From positions 8,357,581 to 8,421,580 of the forward strand of contig OY365818.1 of the NCBI GenBank assembly GCA_959347315.1: 64,000 nucleotides of DNA, in the 5' to 3' direction. This DNA comes from Bimastos eiseni. Taxonomy: Eukaryota > Annelida > Clitellata > Crassiclitellata > Lumbricidae. This document shows positions 45,599 through 56,689 of the stretch, one piece after another; positions within the stretch are counted from its first letter, which is position 1; the number at the start of each line of letters is the position of its first letter. Both the position numbers and the translations under genes were made by a program. The notes beneath the pieces were generated by a model. The model ran no database searches. It saw only the letters and a list, made by a program, of their open reading frames with translations, and was not told the origin of the DNA.

Positions 45599-46306
45599 CT
45601 AAGCGAAAAAGTGCGGGGCCGAGCAGAGAATTGCAAACGTCGATACGATGGTGAAGACGGTGAACAAACAGAGACAGAGTCGATCGATGACCATCGCCGC
45701 GAACTTCCAGTCTCCGCACTCGTCCTGTCTCTGGTCGTCGACCCTCATCTTGTCCGTCACGTCCCTCAGCTCCTGCAGTATCTCCTTCAGAACGGAGGCA
45801 GAGTCCGACGTCCACGGCAGAGGAGCAGGGACTCCAGGGAGAACTGACCCGGTCACGCCGCACGACTGGTACGTTCCCCTGCAGGGCTGTTGCAACTGGC
45901 CGACCGCCCCCGAGAGGGACAGCGGAGGGGCAGCGGTGGATTGGGTAAGGGGCGCTGGTGGATGTGGGGGAAGGTGGCCCCCGGCACCTGGCTGGGGGTG
46001 ACGGTGGTTGGAGTTGGCGTATGGATGAACGCCGCATGTGGGGCCATGTTGTCTCAGGCCTTGGGAGGGTGTTGGAACCGAGAGGGGTGGCGGTGAGGCG
46101 GTCGTAGATGGGTGGAGGGTCGTTCGCAGCAGACGAAGGTCGTCGTCAAGGTCGAGGACGTTGGCGAGCAGACTTTTCGAAGAACGCTCTCGAAGCTCGA
46201 GCTCTTTTAGTTTCACCTTGATGCTGTTGCGCTTCGTGACCTTGTCCTGGCCCGGTCGTGTTATACGCAACAGCCAGGCCAGTTTCTCGCACACGCCGTA
46301 CTTGAT
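45599..46306 (-). CDS. nAChR terminal exon: cytoplasmic loop, TM4, stop
   Basis: The acceptor is TTGTTGCAG before 46306; the stop is TAG at 45601-45599. It starts [20 protein letters not shown] Pro-, Ser- and His-rich low-complexity loop of about 130 residues follows, then an amphipathic [17 protein letters not shown] helix, [17 protein letters not shown] and TM4. The exon is clearly more GC-rich than its surroundings. The 3' flank runs directly into GAT repeats. Confidence 0.92.
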   Translation of the reverse strand: MKYGVCEKLAWLLRITRPGQDKVTKRNSIKVKLKELELRERSSKSLLANVLDLDDDLRLLRTTLHPSTTASPPPLSVPTPSQGLRQHGPTCGVHPYANSNHRHPQPGAGGHLPPHPPAPLTQSTAAPPLSLSGAVGQLQQPCRGTYQSCGVTGSVLPGVPAPLPWTSDSASVLKEILQELRDVTDKMRVDDQRQDECGDWKFAAMVIDRLCLCLFTVFTIVSTFAILCSAPHFFA

Positions 46307-47428
46307 CTGCAACAAAACACGTAACCTGATGAGGCGCTATATAAATCTTCGTAATGAATGAATGAATGAATGAATAGAGCAACGATCAATGTCAACCTTG
46401 CAACAGTCAGGTATTACCTTACATTGTAAAGAACTCCGCAACTACCCTGGCCGTAGTAGTTCCAGTCCAAAGTCAGGAGAAATGAGGAGAGCGACGCTTA
46501 TTAATTTCAAGATTCAAAGTTTTATTGATCCCAACAGAAGAACAATGTGAGTAAAATGCATGCGTTGATTATCAACAGGAGTGATAGCAATAGGGAAGAA
46601 AAGTACCCTAAAGAATAGACGGTCCCGCTAGTCGGGCTCAGGACCGTACCGAAGGAGGGGGCAGCGGGGCCGTGGCCCCGCGCGCAAATGTGGAAAGGAC
46701 GCAAATTTTAGGATGGAATAACTTATTATTCCATAAAATGTGCTATTTTCAAAATGTGGAGGCGCCAAATTGATGATACGAACGGGGCGCATTTAGCTAG
46801 GCACATGGCGCAGTTATAGCTCGGTACGGCCCGGGTCTTAGAATACAGTAATTATTGGTATAATAAGACAATTCAGATTGAATTACACATAATCCATAAA
46901 CTTGACTATAGTTAAATAGGGGACGATCACTGGACACAAGCAATTCAAGCGTAACTGTTAGCAGGTAATTTTTATATTATTTAGTAAAATTACGAACACT
47001 GAAACACGTTTATCGGTTGGGATTTTTGTCCATGCTTATGGACTGGAGCAGTTCTCTTTGTTTCCAGGTCAAATGTTGTGGATTGACATGAATGTTTAAT
47101 GGAGTTGCTTACCCATTGAGGCATGACGTGTGTGTCGGGCGATCGGTGGTGGAAATTGAGAACCAAGACCGTGCAAACGACGGATAACGAACACATCAGC
47201 ATAATCGCCGAAAAGTACATTCCTACAACGTATAAAAGTGCTTCAGAGAGACAGACAGACAGACAGACAGAAAGTGAAATAGACAGAACGAAAGATTACA
47301 AGGCGACTCATGCTAATATAACAGACAGATAGACAGACAGATGAAGAGAACGAGAACGAGAGAGAGAGAAAATAAGAGTGACAGATAGAGTGATAGAGCA
47401 GCCTATTCCAATATCATTAAATATTATT

Positions 47429-47499
<71 letters not shown>

Positions 47500-50400
47500 C
47501 AGAGACAAACAGAGAGACAAACAGAGACAGAGGCAGAGACGAAGACAGATACAGATACAGAGACAGATACAGAGAGACAGATAGACAGAGACAGAGAGAC
47601 AGCGACAGCGAGAGTGACATACAGAGAAAGAGACAGTGACTAAAACTGATACAGAGAGACAGAGACACAGAGAAACGGACATTGACAGAGACACATGCAG
47701 ACAAAGATACGACGGGAGACCCACCTATAAGAGGTACAGCATCCGACGTTGGCGGCATCGTCTCAGCAACCAGAAGCAGGAACACAGTCAATGACAGCAG
47801 CACCGTCACACCTGCAGCACATCAGATTAGCACAAGCATTTAGCAACGCACCCACATACGACATTAATAATAATAAACATTTCAGAATCAAGGAAAAGGT
47901 TTGTCATGCATAAGGGTTAACATTAAAAGTAAATATTAATCTAGAGCCTATCCTAAATCGGTGATTCACAACATTTAGATATTCTATAGATGTCGAGAAA
48001 GAAAATACACACTTACGTTGATATAGGATATGAATAGCTTAGAAAAGAAGAAGAAGAAGGTACGAAGACGAAGAGAAGGAGGAGAATAAGAAGAATGATA
48101 CGGAGAAAAAAGAGGAAGAAGACTAAGAACACGGAGACGGAAAGGAAGGAAGAGGATAAGAAGAAACTCACGGTGGAAAAAATTGGAAAAAGAGAGGAGA
48201 AGAAGACGAGGAGAAAGAGAAACGAAAGAGAAGCGGACAAAAATACGCGAAGAAGATTCAGAGCAATTAGCGTCGAATCCTGAAATATATTTTTCCTAGG
48301 CGTAGATATGGACAGTGGAAACCGATCTTAAACGGAGTCCTACCTACCCAGAGATATCTTCTCGCCTGCATCCGGCGGGAGGGTGAACGTAAGGAGCGTC
48401 ATAGACGAGATGAGCACACAGGGTATGATGAGATTGAAGCCGTAGTAGAGGGTTCGACGCCTGATGTGAATCGTAAAGGTTACGTCGATGTATTCCTCGG
48501 GACAACAGTCGTACGAGAGAACATTGCGCTTCGCAGGAAGACCTTAAAGACAACACAATTACAACACAATGTAATCGCAACCGTAATTGTAGCCGTAATT
48601 GTAATAGTAATTGTAATCGTAATTGTAATAGTAATCGTATTCGCAGTAGTAATTGTAATCATAATCACCACACTTCAGATGTATCACTTTTCGAGTGACA
48701 GAGAGACAGAAAAACACACACTGATAGAGAGAGAGAGAGAGGTACAGAGAGACAGAGAGAAAGAGAGACAGACAGACAGACATACAGGTATACGAACAGA
48801 GAGGTGACAGAAACACCAACTGTAAGTGGTACAGCATCAGACGTTGGACAGCAGCCAGATGCTGTGCACCAGCTTATTTAAAGGAGTTACGTCAAGACCT
48901 AGGGATTGTACGAAGGGCAGCGCGAAGGAGATAGATCTACTAGTCCGGTGTAAGAGCCCTGTGCATTTTACCAAACTAATTCGATTATTAAGCTAAATTT
49001 CGTGATTTAATGATTATTAAGTAAAACATTACAGCATTTATCATGCGCCTTTTACAGTCACAACAAATGGTCGAATGCGTCATGGCCTGAATCGTATAGT
49101 TTGCTATTACAAACAAAATGTTTGTCCAGCTGCGTAGGCTCCGTCTGGACAGCCCTTCTGCCACGGCGCAGCGCTCGTGACTAGGCATGCTATTGCTTCA
49201 TGGCAGCGCCTTAGAAACGTTGAGATTTCGATTACGATTACGATTACTAGGCACCGTAATAGTACAGCGCCTCCAAACTGTTATATAAATTTCATAATTG
49301 TAATGACTTTACAACCCTGTGACTTTCTAATTATAACGGAATGGCTTTACAAGCGGGGCTTCTCGGTCCCTTGTTGGTTAGTGACCGGTAGCAGTGTGCA
49401 GGCTTACTCAAGAAATGTGTACCTTATACAGTATCTGATGCTGGATAGTTGAATAAAGCTCTGATTGACTGACTGACTGATTGATTGATTTATTGATTGA
49501 TTAAAAATTGCATCTACAATCACTGATAATTGACATTGGAGTGCCGTGGGCACTCCAATGTCTTGTGCATTGCAAACTGGCGCAACATAACTTACTGAAC
49601 CCGACTGTAATAATTATAACGATGTACTCATGATCTCAATAATATTGGTACCAATGAGTTGCCATTCTCCGTTGGTAATGAAACTGGAAATGTCTCCACT
49701 CGTGTCCTTCAGCTGAAGGTCGATTCCTCGGCTGTCGTACGTCCACGAGCCGAACTTCATCTTACACATCTGATCGTCGAAGGGGAACCAGGTGATGTCG
49801 ATCTTACAGGTGCTGAGGAATAACCCAGGCGGAACCCAGAGGCAGTTCCCACTCGAGGACACGACGACGTTCGTCGGAAAGGTACTATCGATGTCCTCGT
49901 CGGCGCTATATTAATGAAACACGTTCAGGAAACATGCACTGGGTTAGTTAAGTCAGTGAAGTGCCTCTTTATATGTAAACATACGAAGAGCAGTGCAATG
50001 AATCTGCCCTAGCCCTGGTTGCTGGGGCTTTTTTTAGACGCTAGACCTACTTATAAATGACAAACGTTCAGGAAACATGCATTGGGTTGGATAGGTTTGT
50101 GTTTGATGTTTTTCGAGATGATACATACTTAAAAGAAGATCGCTGCCTTGACTGAGATCGGGTTGCTGAAGCCACTGTCGAACCCAGATTGACTTCTGCT
50201 GCTCTTGCCCGGCGCCATATAAATGACACTCGTTCCTGCGACTACATTATCATAGCCTCGCATATATGAGGGCGGAAGGACAGTCCGCTACCTCGCCGTC
50301 TCGTCTTCCCTCCGACGGTAAATGGAAAACGTACTAGTTGCAGGTGGGCGAATAATATAGATTCAAGCTCATGCCCTGGTCGGGCATAGATAGTGAGGCA

Positions 50401-50847
50401 CATTCAAGAAGCATAGAATTATAGGCCTACAAGCTTATAAAACGCCTCTTGAAATATTATACTTCTCGCGATCCGACACATTGATCTGGTTGGAAAAAAT
50501 TATATACGTTGAGGTTGGCAAACATTCTGGCGCTATTTTAACCGTCGAAATGAAACATGTCTATATGGACACACAAGAGAATCAGAGGCAGAAGACTTGC
50601 ACAGATGGCCACAGGATTCAGTGACTCTGAACATGATGTCATCGGTTAGCTGTGGACGGGACTCTGCCGGCCTTGTTCTGCGTGTGTGCGTGGGCGCGTA
50701 ACTGATGGTATACATTGTGCTCTCTTTGGACTGGTTCTCCTACCTGTGACATTCCTCCGCCCTTGTAGCGGCATGGCTGTGTTACGGCGCTTTAGAAATC
50801 GTCCGTTTAATAATAATAATAATATAAATAATAATAATAATAATAAC

Positions 50848-50890
<43 letters not shown>

Positions 50891-53800
50891 GTAATAATAA
50901 TTCCACTTCTCAACTACAGCTGTGATCATATAGATCAGCTCCTAAAATACATTGATCACCTGAACAGTATTATTTTATTATGGCAGGGAGATGTAAAGTA
51001 CCTGTTGTACATCAGTATGTCTGGTTTCCATAGCATGGACGGCGGTATTCGAATGCTTTTGATTCCACCATATTCCGATTCGTTCCAAGCCAAGTTGCTG
51101 TCATTCCAAGCCTAAAAATGAAACACGAGGCTAAGCTTCTATGATTTCCGGCTCTTTTTTGACAGTATCGGTTCTTTTCTATTTTAATTATTAATTATTT
51201 AATAATTTTGTAACCGTAATATTTTTGACACAACTTAAGCTAGCGATGAACGCTTTAAAGCTGTGCAAGGAAAGCGCGATAACATTTACGATCGCATCAT
51301 AATAACATCGCATTGCCTCACACTCCATAACATTATAAGGCTTTTACTTCTTCTTCTTCAATCTGCTGCCGGTGAACAGGATTTTGACAGAAACGATTCT
51401 TGTCTCCCCTTTCTTTCTATCCAGTTCCTTCTGTTACTCGCTTTCCTCTTCGTAGTTGCATAAGGTTCTACATTGTCCAGATCACTCAACATGTTCATTC
51501 CTTTCCCCCCTTTGTTGCCTTCCTCGACATCCTTCCCTCCAGTACCGTCAACAGATGACCTATATTTGTCCAAGTCAGCGGTGTTTCCTGTTTAAAATCT
51601 ATCTCAGCAAAACTCTCTGTTTTCCCACTCTCTCTAGGAACTTCTCGTATGATACTTTTTCGTCAAACTAATTTTCCTAATTTACATAATTTTCCTCCAA
51701 GTCCACATTTCAAACGCCTCTAATTTCTTTCTATCCGCCAGCTTCATTGTCCATCGCTCTTCAACATATGATACCACTCGCCATATCAGGGTTTTAATTA
51801 CCTTATCTTCAATTCCATGCTCATACCTCCTGTTAGCATTCTTTTCCTTTTCAAGAAGGCAGGCACATTTGCCCATTGCTATTCTGCATCTGATGTCTTT
51901 TACATTACATTATAAGGCACATAGTGTCACATTATTGTAATGCCAGCCAACAACGACGTATGAGAAGAAAATGTGGCACTTCTCATCCTTATCTTGCAAG
52001 AAGAGAAAGCAGTCATTAAGCTTACTATATTCAGCCAAATGTTGGTGTTAAGAATTTGATTCTTTTCATTCTGAAACAAAATCAAAGTTCAAAAGATTAA
52101 AAGGTGTAGACGCGTTGAATCTGTCGAAAATGAAACAGTTCAATTAGATGCTCCGAACTTATAACAAACAGTTAATAAGAATTTTAACGGTTCGGCACAT
52201 GCACGACCATATGAACCAGAGGTGTCGTATATCCGACCCACGGGTCACATCTGGCTCTTTCTGATCGGCGCTGCCCTGCATGAAGACTGCTGGTAATATA
52301 ATAACTGACAATATAATAAAGGTCGTAATTATGATTTTATTATCCTAAATTCAATTCAATATGTCTTTATTCATCCAAACAGAAGAACGTATATGAGTAA
52401 GAAATGCACATCGATAATTAACAGGAGTTGGGAACAATTTTGCAGAATAGTGACCCTAAATGGATTGATGGCACCGCTGATCGGGCAACCAATTTCTTAG
52501 AATACAGTAAGCAGCGGTGTCGCAAGACAACCTTATTTGCTGTATGCTAACAAGGTACCGTTTAAGATTTAGTTTTGCAAAACATTTCACCCAGATCCCT
52601 TGCCATCATTTTGCTCAGTCGTCTTCGGCATTACGGCTAGCCACTTGCCGAGAAATATTGCCACTGGTCCACCATCAAAAAGGGTTTCACACCTTTGAAG
52701 ATTCCAAGACTCGAGTAATTTATACTGCACGCAAATCACGCAAGAAGACAAACAAGATGAAGAAATTAAAAATTAATGAAAAATATGATGCTACAAAGTG
52801 ATAATCAAGATGAAGATATGAATATAATGAAAAAGCTGACGTGATGAAGAAACAACGATATTAATATTGCTCTGAATTTCCTGTTTCAGGTAGCATCACC
52901 AGCGCGAGACCGAGCTCTGAACACCCTCGCCATGAAGCATCGAGCCAAAGCCACGCGTCAACTGTCAGGGCCATGGCTCTTTGATCCGACCATCGCTGTA
53001 TCAGTCTTCACATCCCTGCACAACCAGGCATCGGCTCACATCGGTCCATCAACTTATCTCCGCAGAATCCCGACCAGATCATAGCTCGCCATAGGTGACG
53101 GTAGCTGCGAGCGTAGGGGTCGTATCAAAATCCTGGACAGGTCTCCTGATTTATTACACAGTCCCGGCCTCGCGATATCTACCGGCAGCAAACGTCCGAA
53201 GGAAGACCGAGTGACAAATCGCGCTGGCGTTCTATCATCTCCTGGCATCGAGTATTACCCAAGTCGGTGTTAATTAATCGTTTCTACGGTCGGATGGACT
53301 CGAAACGTCCGTCGTTTCTGCTGGCAGTACGAAGCGAGGACGAGCGCAGCGGATAGCAGGCAGCAGACGCTATGCGACAGTTGTAAGACAAATGGAATGA
53401 ACGCGTGCGAAGCTAGAGTGCAACGGTGCTTATGCAGAGTTGTATCTTTTTCTTCTTCTCCTCGATCTTCTCCTGCTTCTTCTCTGCTGTTTTTTTATAT
53501 TTCATTTTCTTACTCGTTTACTCCTTTATTTTGCTAAGCACTTCCTGCTATTTTCAAATTTCTCATTCACAATTTCTTTTGCTTCCTTTTTGTTACTATT
53601 TTTCTCCTTCTTCTCTTCTCTTCCTTCTCCTATTTCCTTTCTTCCTCCTACCTCTTCCCCTTCCTCGCGTCGTTCCAATTCCACCCCTCTTCTTTTTATT
53701 CTTTTTCTATTCTTTCTATTCCATCTCCTCCTCCTTCTTTTCTTCTTATGTTATCAGAACTTATCACCATAGCATTTTAAATACGCTCTTAATTTACCTA

Positions 53801-54135
53801 TCATTGCATTCAGCCCAAACCTGAGCACAATATTAGGTCAAATCTCTGACCATAATGGTATAGGCCTACTGTCATAGCACGTCTTCTTGAAGCCTTCGAT
53901 TGTTGCCTTTTCATTGATAAAATGTTGCAAACACAAAATGTCTTGCTAACAGTATCTCCAAATAACTAGAGGGAACATTGCTTACCACTTCAATTATCTG
54001 TTGTAGAACGAGACCAAACTCGACCTTCAAAGGGTCTGAGTCGTTGGCCACTGGTCGTTCGAGGCGGTTGTGGCCTCTCGAATTGAAAATGTCGTTTAGC
54101 AATCTCTTCTCGTGTGGACCTTGGTGCGACCCTGG
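45599..54135 (-). CDS. Alpha-type nicotinic acetylcholine receptor subunit (alpha7-like), 8 exons (signal-peptide exon missing)
   Basis: Gene-level entry. Minus-strand coding exons in order are 54135-53986, 52070-52026, 51111-51002, 49905-49652, 48542-48348, 47811-47725, 47222-47113 and 46306-45599: 1659 nt, 552 residues plus stop. Visible features (numbered from the first exon): N-glycosylation site NDS at 31; Trp62 (loop D); WKPDILMYN with Tyr100 (loop A); Cys-loop C135-x13-C149; Trp156 (loop B); YDCCPEEY with the vicinal C199-C200 that defines alpha subunits. TM1 is about 219-241. TM2 runs from Glu247 (-1') through Leu257 (9') to Glu268 (20'), a cation-selective pattern. Then come TM3, a Pro/Ser/Gly-rich cytoplasmic loop and TM4. 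The subunit should form an acetylcholine-gated cation channel, alone or with other subunits, at the plasma membrane. The sequence GIDLQLKD...GEWQLIG resembles the alpha7 group; exact orthology is not determined. Confidence 0.93.
46328..46376 (+). mobile_element. Retroelement tail (GGCGCTATATAAATCTTCG + AATG repeats)
   Basis: Lies 25 bp into the last nAChR intron next to its acceptor. Matches the tail of the LINE remnant at 6850-7075, including the CTTCG and TGAA units. Confidence 0.7.
46456..46860. repeat. Dispersed repeats in the last nAChR intron
   Basis: 46456-46500 is a third copy of the AGTCCCAAGC family. 46507-46640, with TTTTATTGATCCCAACAGAA, is shared with 52355-52515 (and more weakly with 54668-54800), as is TCTTAGAATACAGTAA near 46837. 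Confidence 0.65.
47113..47222 (-). CDS. nAChR 110-nt exon: TM3
   Basis: The acceptor is ACGTTGTAG and the donor is TGG/GTAAGC. It encodes [20 protein letters not shown] (TM3), then [15 protein letters not shown], the conserved start of the cytoplasmic loop. Confidence 0.94.
47235..47690. repeat. GACA and GA microsatellites in an nAChR intron
   Basis: GACA at 47252-47272 and 47321-47345; about 34 GA units at 47432-47500; then ACAGAG/GACAGA to about 47690. This fills the intron between the TM2 and TM3 exons. Confidence 0.95.
47725..47811 (-). CDS. nAChR 87-nt exon: TM2 pore helix and M2-M3 loop
   Basis: The acceptor is GTGCTGCAG and the donor is ATAG/GTGGGT on the minus strand. It encodes [20 protein letters not shown], lining the pore, then TSDAVPLI. 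Phase 1 at both ends. Confidence 0.94.
48040..48240. repeat. GAA/GGA purine tract
   Basis: Imperfect GAAGAA/GGAGAA in the intron between the TM1 and TM2 exons. Confidence 0.88.
48348..48542 (-). CDS. nAChR exon: loop C vicinal cysteines, TM1, start of TM2
   Basis: The acceptor is TGTCTTTAAG and the donor is CTGG/GTAGGT. It encodes [18 protein letters not shown] (loop C), the [14 protein letters not shown] start of TM1, and [10 protein letters not shown] leading into TM2. Phase 1 at both ends. Confidence 0.94.
48571..48790. repeat. GTAATT/GTAATC hexanucleotide tract and GAGA/GACA tract
   Basis: About 15 hexamers (48571-48665), then GAGA/GACA at 48727-48785. Confidence 0.9.
49115..49180 (-). 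mobile_element. tRNA-like SINE, family C, copy 2
   Basis: The minus strand reads CACGAGCGCTGCGCCGTGGC, AGAAGGGCTGTCCAGACGG, matching the plus-strand copy at 18026-18110. Confidence 0.5.
49652..49905 (-). CDS. nAChR exon: Cys-loop and loop B
   Basis: The acceptor is TTAATATAG and the donor is CATTG/GTACCA on the minus strand. It begins by completing a Ser codon, then [15 protein letters not shown]. It carries the disulfide loop [15 protein letters not shown] and [12 protein letters not shown], and ends in GEWQLI. Phase 2 in, phase 1 out. Confidence 0.94.
49898..50100. repeat. Duplicated acceptor-proximal intron segment of the nAChR gene
   Basis: ACGTTCAGGAAACATGCACTGGGTT at 49921-49945 recurs as ACGTTCAGGAAACATGCATTGGGTT at about 50064-50088. 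The first copy directly adjoins the splice acceptor of the Cys-loop exon. Confidence 0.75.
50808..50900. repeat. (AAT)n microsatellite
   Basis: About 30 AAT units with few interruptions, directly after GGCGCTTTAGAAATCG, a diverged retroelement tail. Confidence 0.95.
51002..51111 (-). CDS. nAChR 110-nt exon (loop A)
   Basis: The acceptor is ATTTTTAG and the donor is ACAG/GTACTT. Phase 0 in, phase 2 out. It encodes [14 protein letters not shown] through [15 protein letters not shown]. The 110-nt length is again conserved in this family. Confidence 0.92.
51355..51895 (-). mobile_element. Non-LTR retrotransposon 3' coding remnant, copy 2
   Basis: The minus strand reads [38 protein letters not shown] then frameshifts and LLTVLEGRM. 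The motif series W.x.LYGxExWTxxxxxxxxLExFExWxxRxIx is typical of LINE reverse-transcriptase C-termini. Same family as 23225-23580. It sits in the nAChR intron between the 45-nt and 110-nt exons. Confidence 0.8.
52026..52070 (-). CDS. nAChR 45-nt exon (loop D)
   Basis: A 15-codon exon encoding [15 protein letters not shown], flanked by GTTTCAG and GTAAGC on the minus strand, phase 0 at both ends. A 45-nt exon at this place (the DEKNQ...TNIWL segment) is an old, conserved nAChR gene feature. The exon is easily missed because it is so short. Confidence 0.9.
52205..52265 (+). mobile_element. Possible hAT-type terminal fragment
   Basis: CAGAGGTGTCGTATATCCG...CACGGGTCACATCTGGCTC resembles the start of hAT elements that begin CAGxGGTGTCAAAC...GGGCCACATCTGGCC. 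No opposite end found. Confidence 0.35.
52355..52515. repeat. Dispersed repeat shared with the last nAChR intron
   Basis: TCTTTATTCATCCAAACAGAAGAACG through AACAGGAGT, GACCCTAAA, GCTGATCGGGC and TTAGAATACAGTAA are shared in order with 46507-46860. Confidence 0.7.
52520..53425. other. nAChR intron between the first and second visible exons, unrecognised part
   Basis: A moderately GC-rich stretch at 52890-53380 stands out, but no frame in it has recognisable domains or splice support. Confidence 0.4.
53440..53760. repeat. CTT/CCT pyrimidine tract
   Basis: About 300 bp almost pure pyrimidine on the plus strand, inside the first visible nAChR intron (so purine in the transcript). A similar tract lies at 54228-54385, just upstream of the first visible exon. 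Confidence 0.9.
53986..54135 (-). CDS. nAChR exon: N-terminal helix and start of ligand-binding domain
   Basis: On the minus strand the acceptor is TTCATCTAAG before 54135 and the donor is GTG/GTAAGC at 53985. The 50 codons include [25 protein letters not shown] and LQQIIEV, hallmark N-terminal nAChR segments. An alternative acceptor a few codons downstream (CACCAAG) is possible but has a poorer pyrimidine tract. Confidence 0.88.
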
Positions 54136-54399
54136 CTTAGATGAACACACAAGACAGGCGCCCGTATCAGCGAGACACTCGAAAACGAACCAGTGAATGC
54201 CTGCAGTTGCTGAAACATAAGCTTTCATCCTACTCCTCTCTTCTTTCCTCCTTCTCTTTCACGCCCTTCTTCCACCATCTTTTGCTTCCCCCTCCTCTTC
54301 TTCTTCTTCTCCTCCTCCTTCTAACCTCCATCCCCTTCTTCCTCTTCCTCTTCTTCCGCTTCTCTTCCTTCTTCCTTCGTCCTCGATCTTTTACCGAGC

Positions 54400-56515
54400 T
54401 TTCTATAGAAGATGTCAGAACTATCTGACTATTAAAATCATAATGTGGTACAGGAGACTTTCTTTACACTACGGTGCATGATATAGCACCATTAGATCAC
54501 GTCAGAAAATCCCGACGAGTTTCACAGATCATGTATTTAAATTAATTCTTTCATATTGTGTGTTACACTTCTTCAAGGGAATTTCTCATAAGCGTTCACA
54601 ACCACCGCGCTGCCAAATGAAACCATCTTAAGACGAGATAGAAATGTCTGAGAATGACAATGACAATGACAAATTCTTTTTATTGATCTCATTGTAAGGA
54701 CAAACAGAATCAAAAATTTAGAAGTTATAATCAAGATCAATAGGGAGGACATCCCAAGAAGGACCTAGGTCCTGTAGGCGGGACAACCCTCTTTTTAACT
54801 AGTAGTTGAACGGATTAGAATAAGGCCAATGTTTTTTATGGTTAATAGGGCACAATTTAACAATCGAGAAGATAACAAATGACAATTAAGCACACTAACA
54901 AACAAATGTATACAAAAAGTTTTTGATTGCTTAAGAAAATTTGAAGAAAACTCAGACAGAGACATTCAAATGGACACCTCAGCTAATCGTAATAACGGGC
55001 ACTTCAGTAGATCGATGACAGCAATGGATTCTAGGAAAGGCGCGGTGCATCAATCGGTGGTCATTCCAGGTCGATGGGTCTACTCCGAGAAAGCACAACT
55101 CTATCAAGTGGAACAAAAGGAACAAAGAGGAGACCTTGTTCAGTGGAACATAATAACGTGGCACAATGAACGCGTTCATCCATAGCGTCACGATTGACCG
55201 TGACCTCCGACAGATGAATTCTCGTCTGACTTGCGTCTACTGAGTTTTTTCCGATAGCCAAGTTCGCTCATCCAGCGCGTGCTTTCAGATGACGACCTGT
55301 CAACGGTTACTACGTCAATACTAGGACAGATGTCAGTAACAGTAACCTCATACGTCGATTCAAGACACACAAAACAAACATTGCAACGCGTCGACTGGAA
55401 TAATTTCGCGATTCGCATAGAAAGCGTATTTCGAAATGATGTTTAAGCGAACGGTTTTCGCTGTATTCCAGACAGTGGCGTGAAATGCTGCAATAACTTG
55501 CATTGCTAAAACCTATTCTAGGCCTTTTACATATCTTGTTGCTACGCCTTTGTGAGTAACTTAGAAGGCGTTTTTATGTCAAGATATATTCGTTCATGAT
55601 CAGGCTGCATGCATATATAATATTTATAACATTTATTATACATTTATAACGAGTCAATAGGGCGTTTGACATGTCATTAATCATGTAGATCTTGCGATTC
55701 TGTTCATGAGGACCCTAAGAAGCTAAGACGAAAACTGGGTTTACGTCCCAACGTGTTGCTCAATAAAGCTCCTAATTTAATTCTTGTTATTATTATCAGT
55801 ATTGATATAATAATTATCATTATTACTATTATTGCCTCTAGACTTTCCATTATTATGAGCCCTATTCAATTTCGTCGTGCATATACAATCTTTTTACAAG
55901 CAATCTGCGAACTCGAGAAACGAACGTGACAACTTGACGAGGTTGTAAAATAAGAATGGTCAGAATCCCTCGGTTCATGGAAGAGGATGGCTGTTAACCC
56001 TTGCAAGATGACTGCGCTAAGCCGCTGTTATGAGTTCATCTGAGCCGTCGACGTTTTATACGATAATGGCACGCTTCGAATGCCTACTTCCGGATATGCA
56101 CGTGTGAGAAGAAAGAGAGGGAACAATCAAAGCTTTGAATGAGAACGTCCAAGAGAAGACATGGCTCGGTAACAATGGGTAAGGAAATCGGCATTAAATT
56201 ACTCTAAAGGGCTTTTCACACGAATGAAAGTCTTAGGGGTTGTCGACCTGCAGCGACGGCTTCTGCGGAATTATGTGGAGCATTCATAATGTCTAAGCAG
56301 CCAATGTTGGCATAAGGGCGATATCAAATTTCAGAATTAAGAAAATTAAAAAAATTATTCAGAGGCTGCCTTTTAATTGTGACCCACGCAATTTAACTTT
56401 AGCAAAGTTTAGATACACCAAGTGAAGCGAAGCCGAAGCCATGCGATAAGCGCAGGTAATAATATTATGGTCCACGATGACCGGAATGGATTCGATATGA
56501 TATGAATCGAAGAAA
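54400..56515. other. Intergenic sequence or nAChR intron 1, nothing recognised
   Basis: Searched on the minus strand for a signal-peptide exon that could splice in phase 0 to 54135; none was convincing. 54668-54800 carries a diverged dispersed repeat (TTTTATTGATC...). Confidence 0.4.
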
Positions 56516-56524
56516 ATGAACACA

Positions 56525-56525
<1 letters not shown>

Positions 56526-56587
<62 letters not shown>
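56526..56587. repeat. (CA)n microsatellite
   Basis: About 31 pure CA units. Confidence 0.98.
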
Positions 56588-56589
<2 letters not shown>

Positions 56590-56689
56590 TGCAGTAAACA
56601 CGATTCGATGCATGGTCGTTTGCTGTGATATCGAGATATGAATCGGTCAATCACTGCAGAAAACAGTTGACAACATCCCGTATCTGTCT

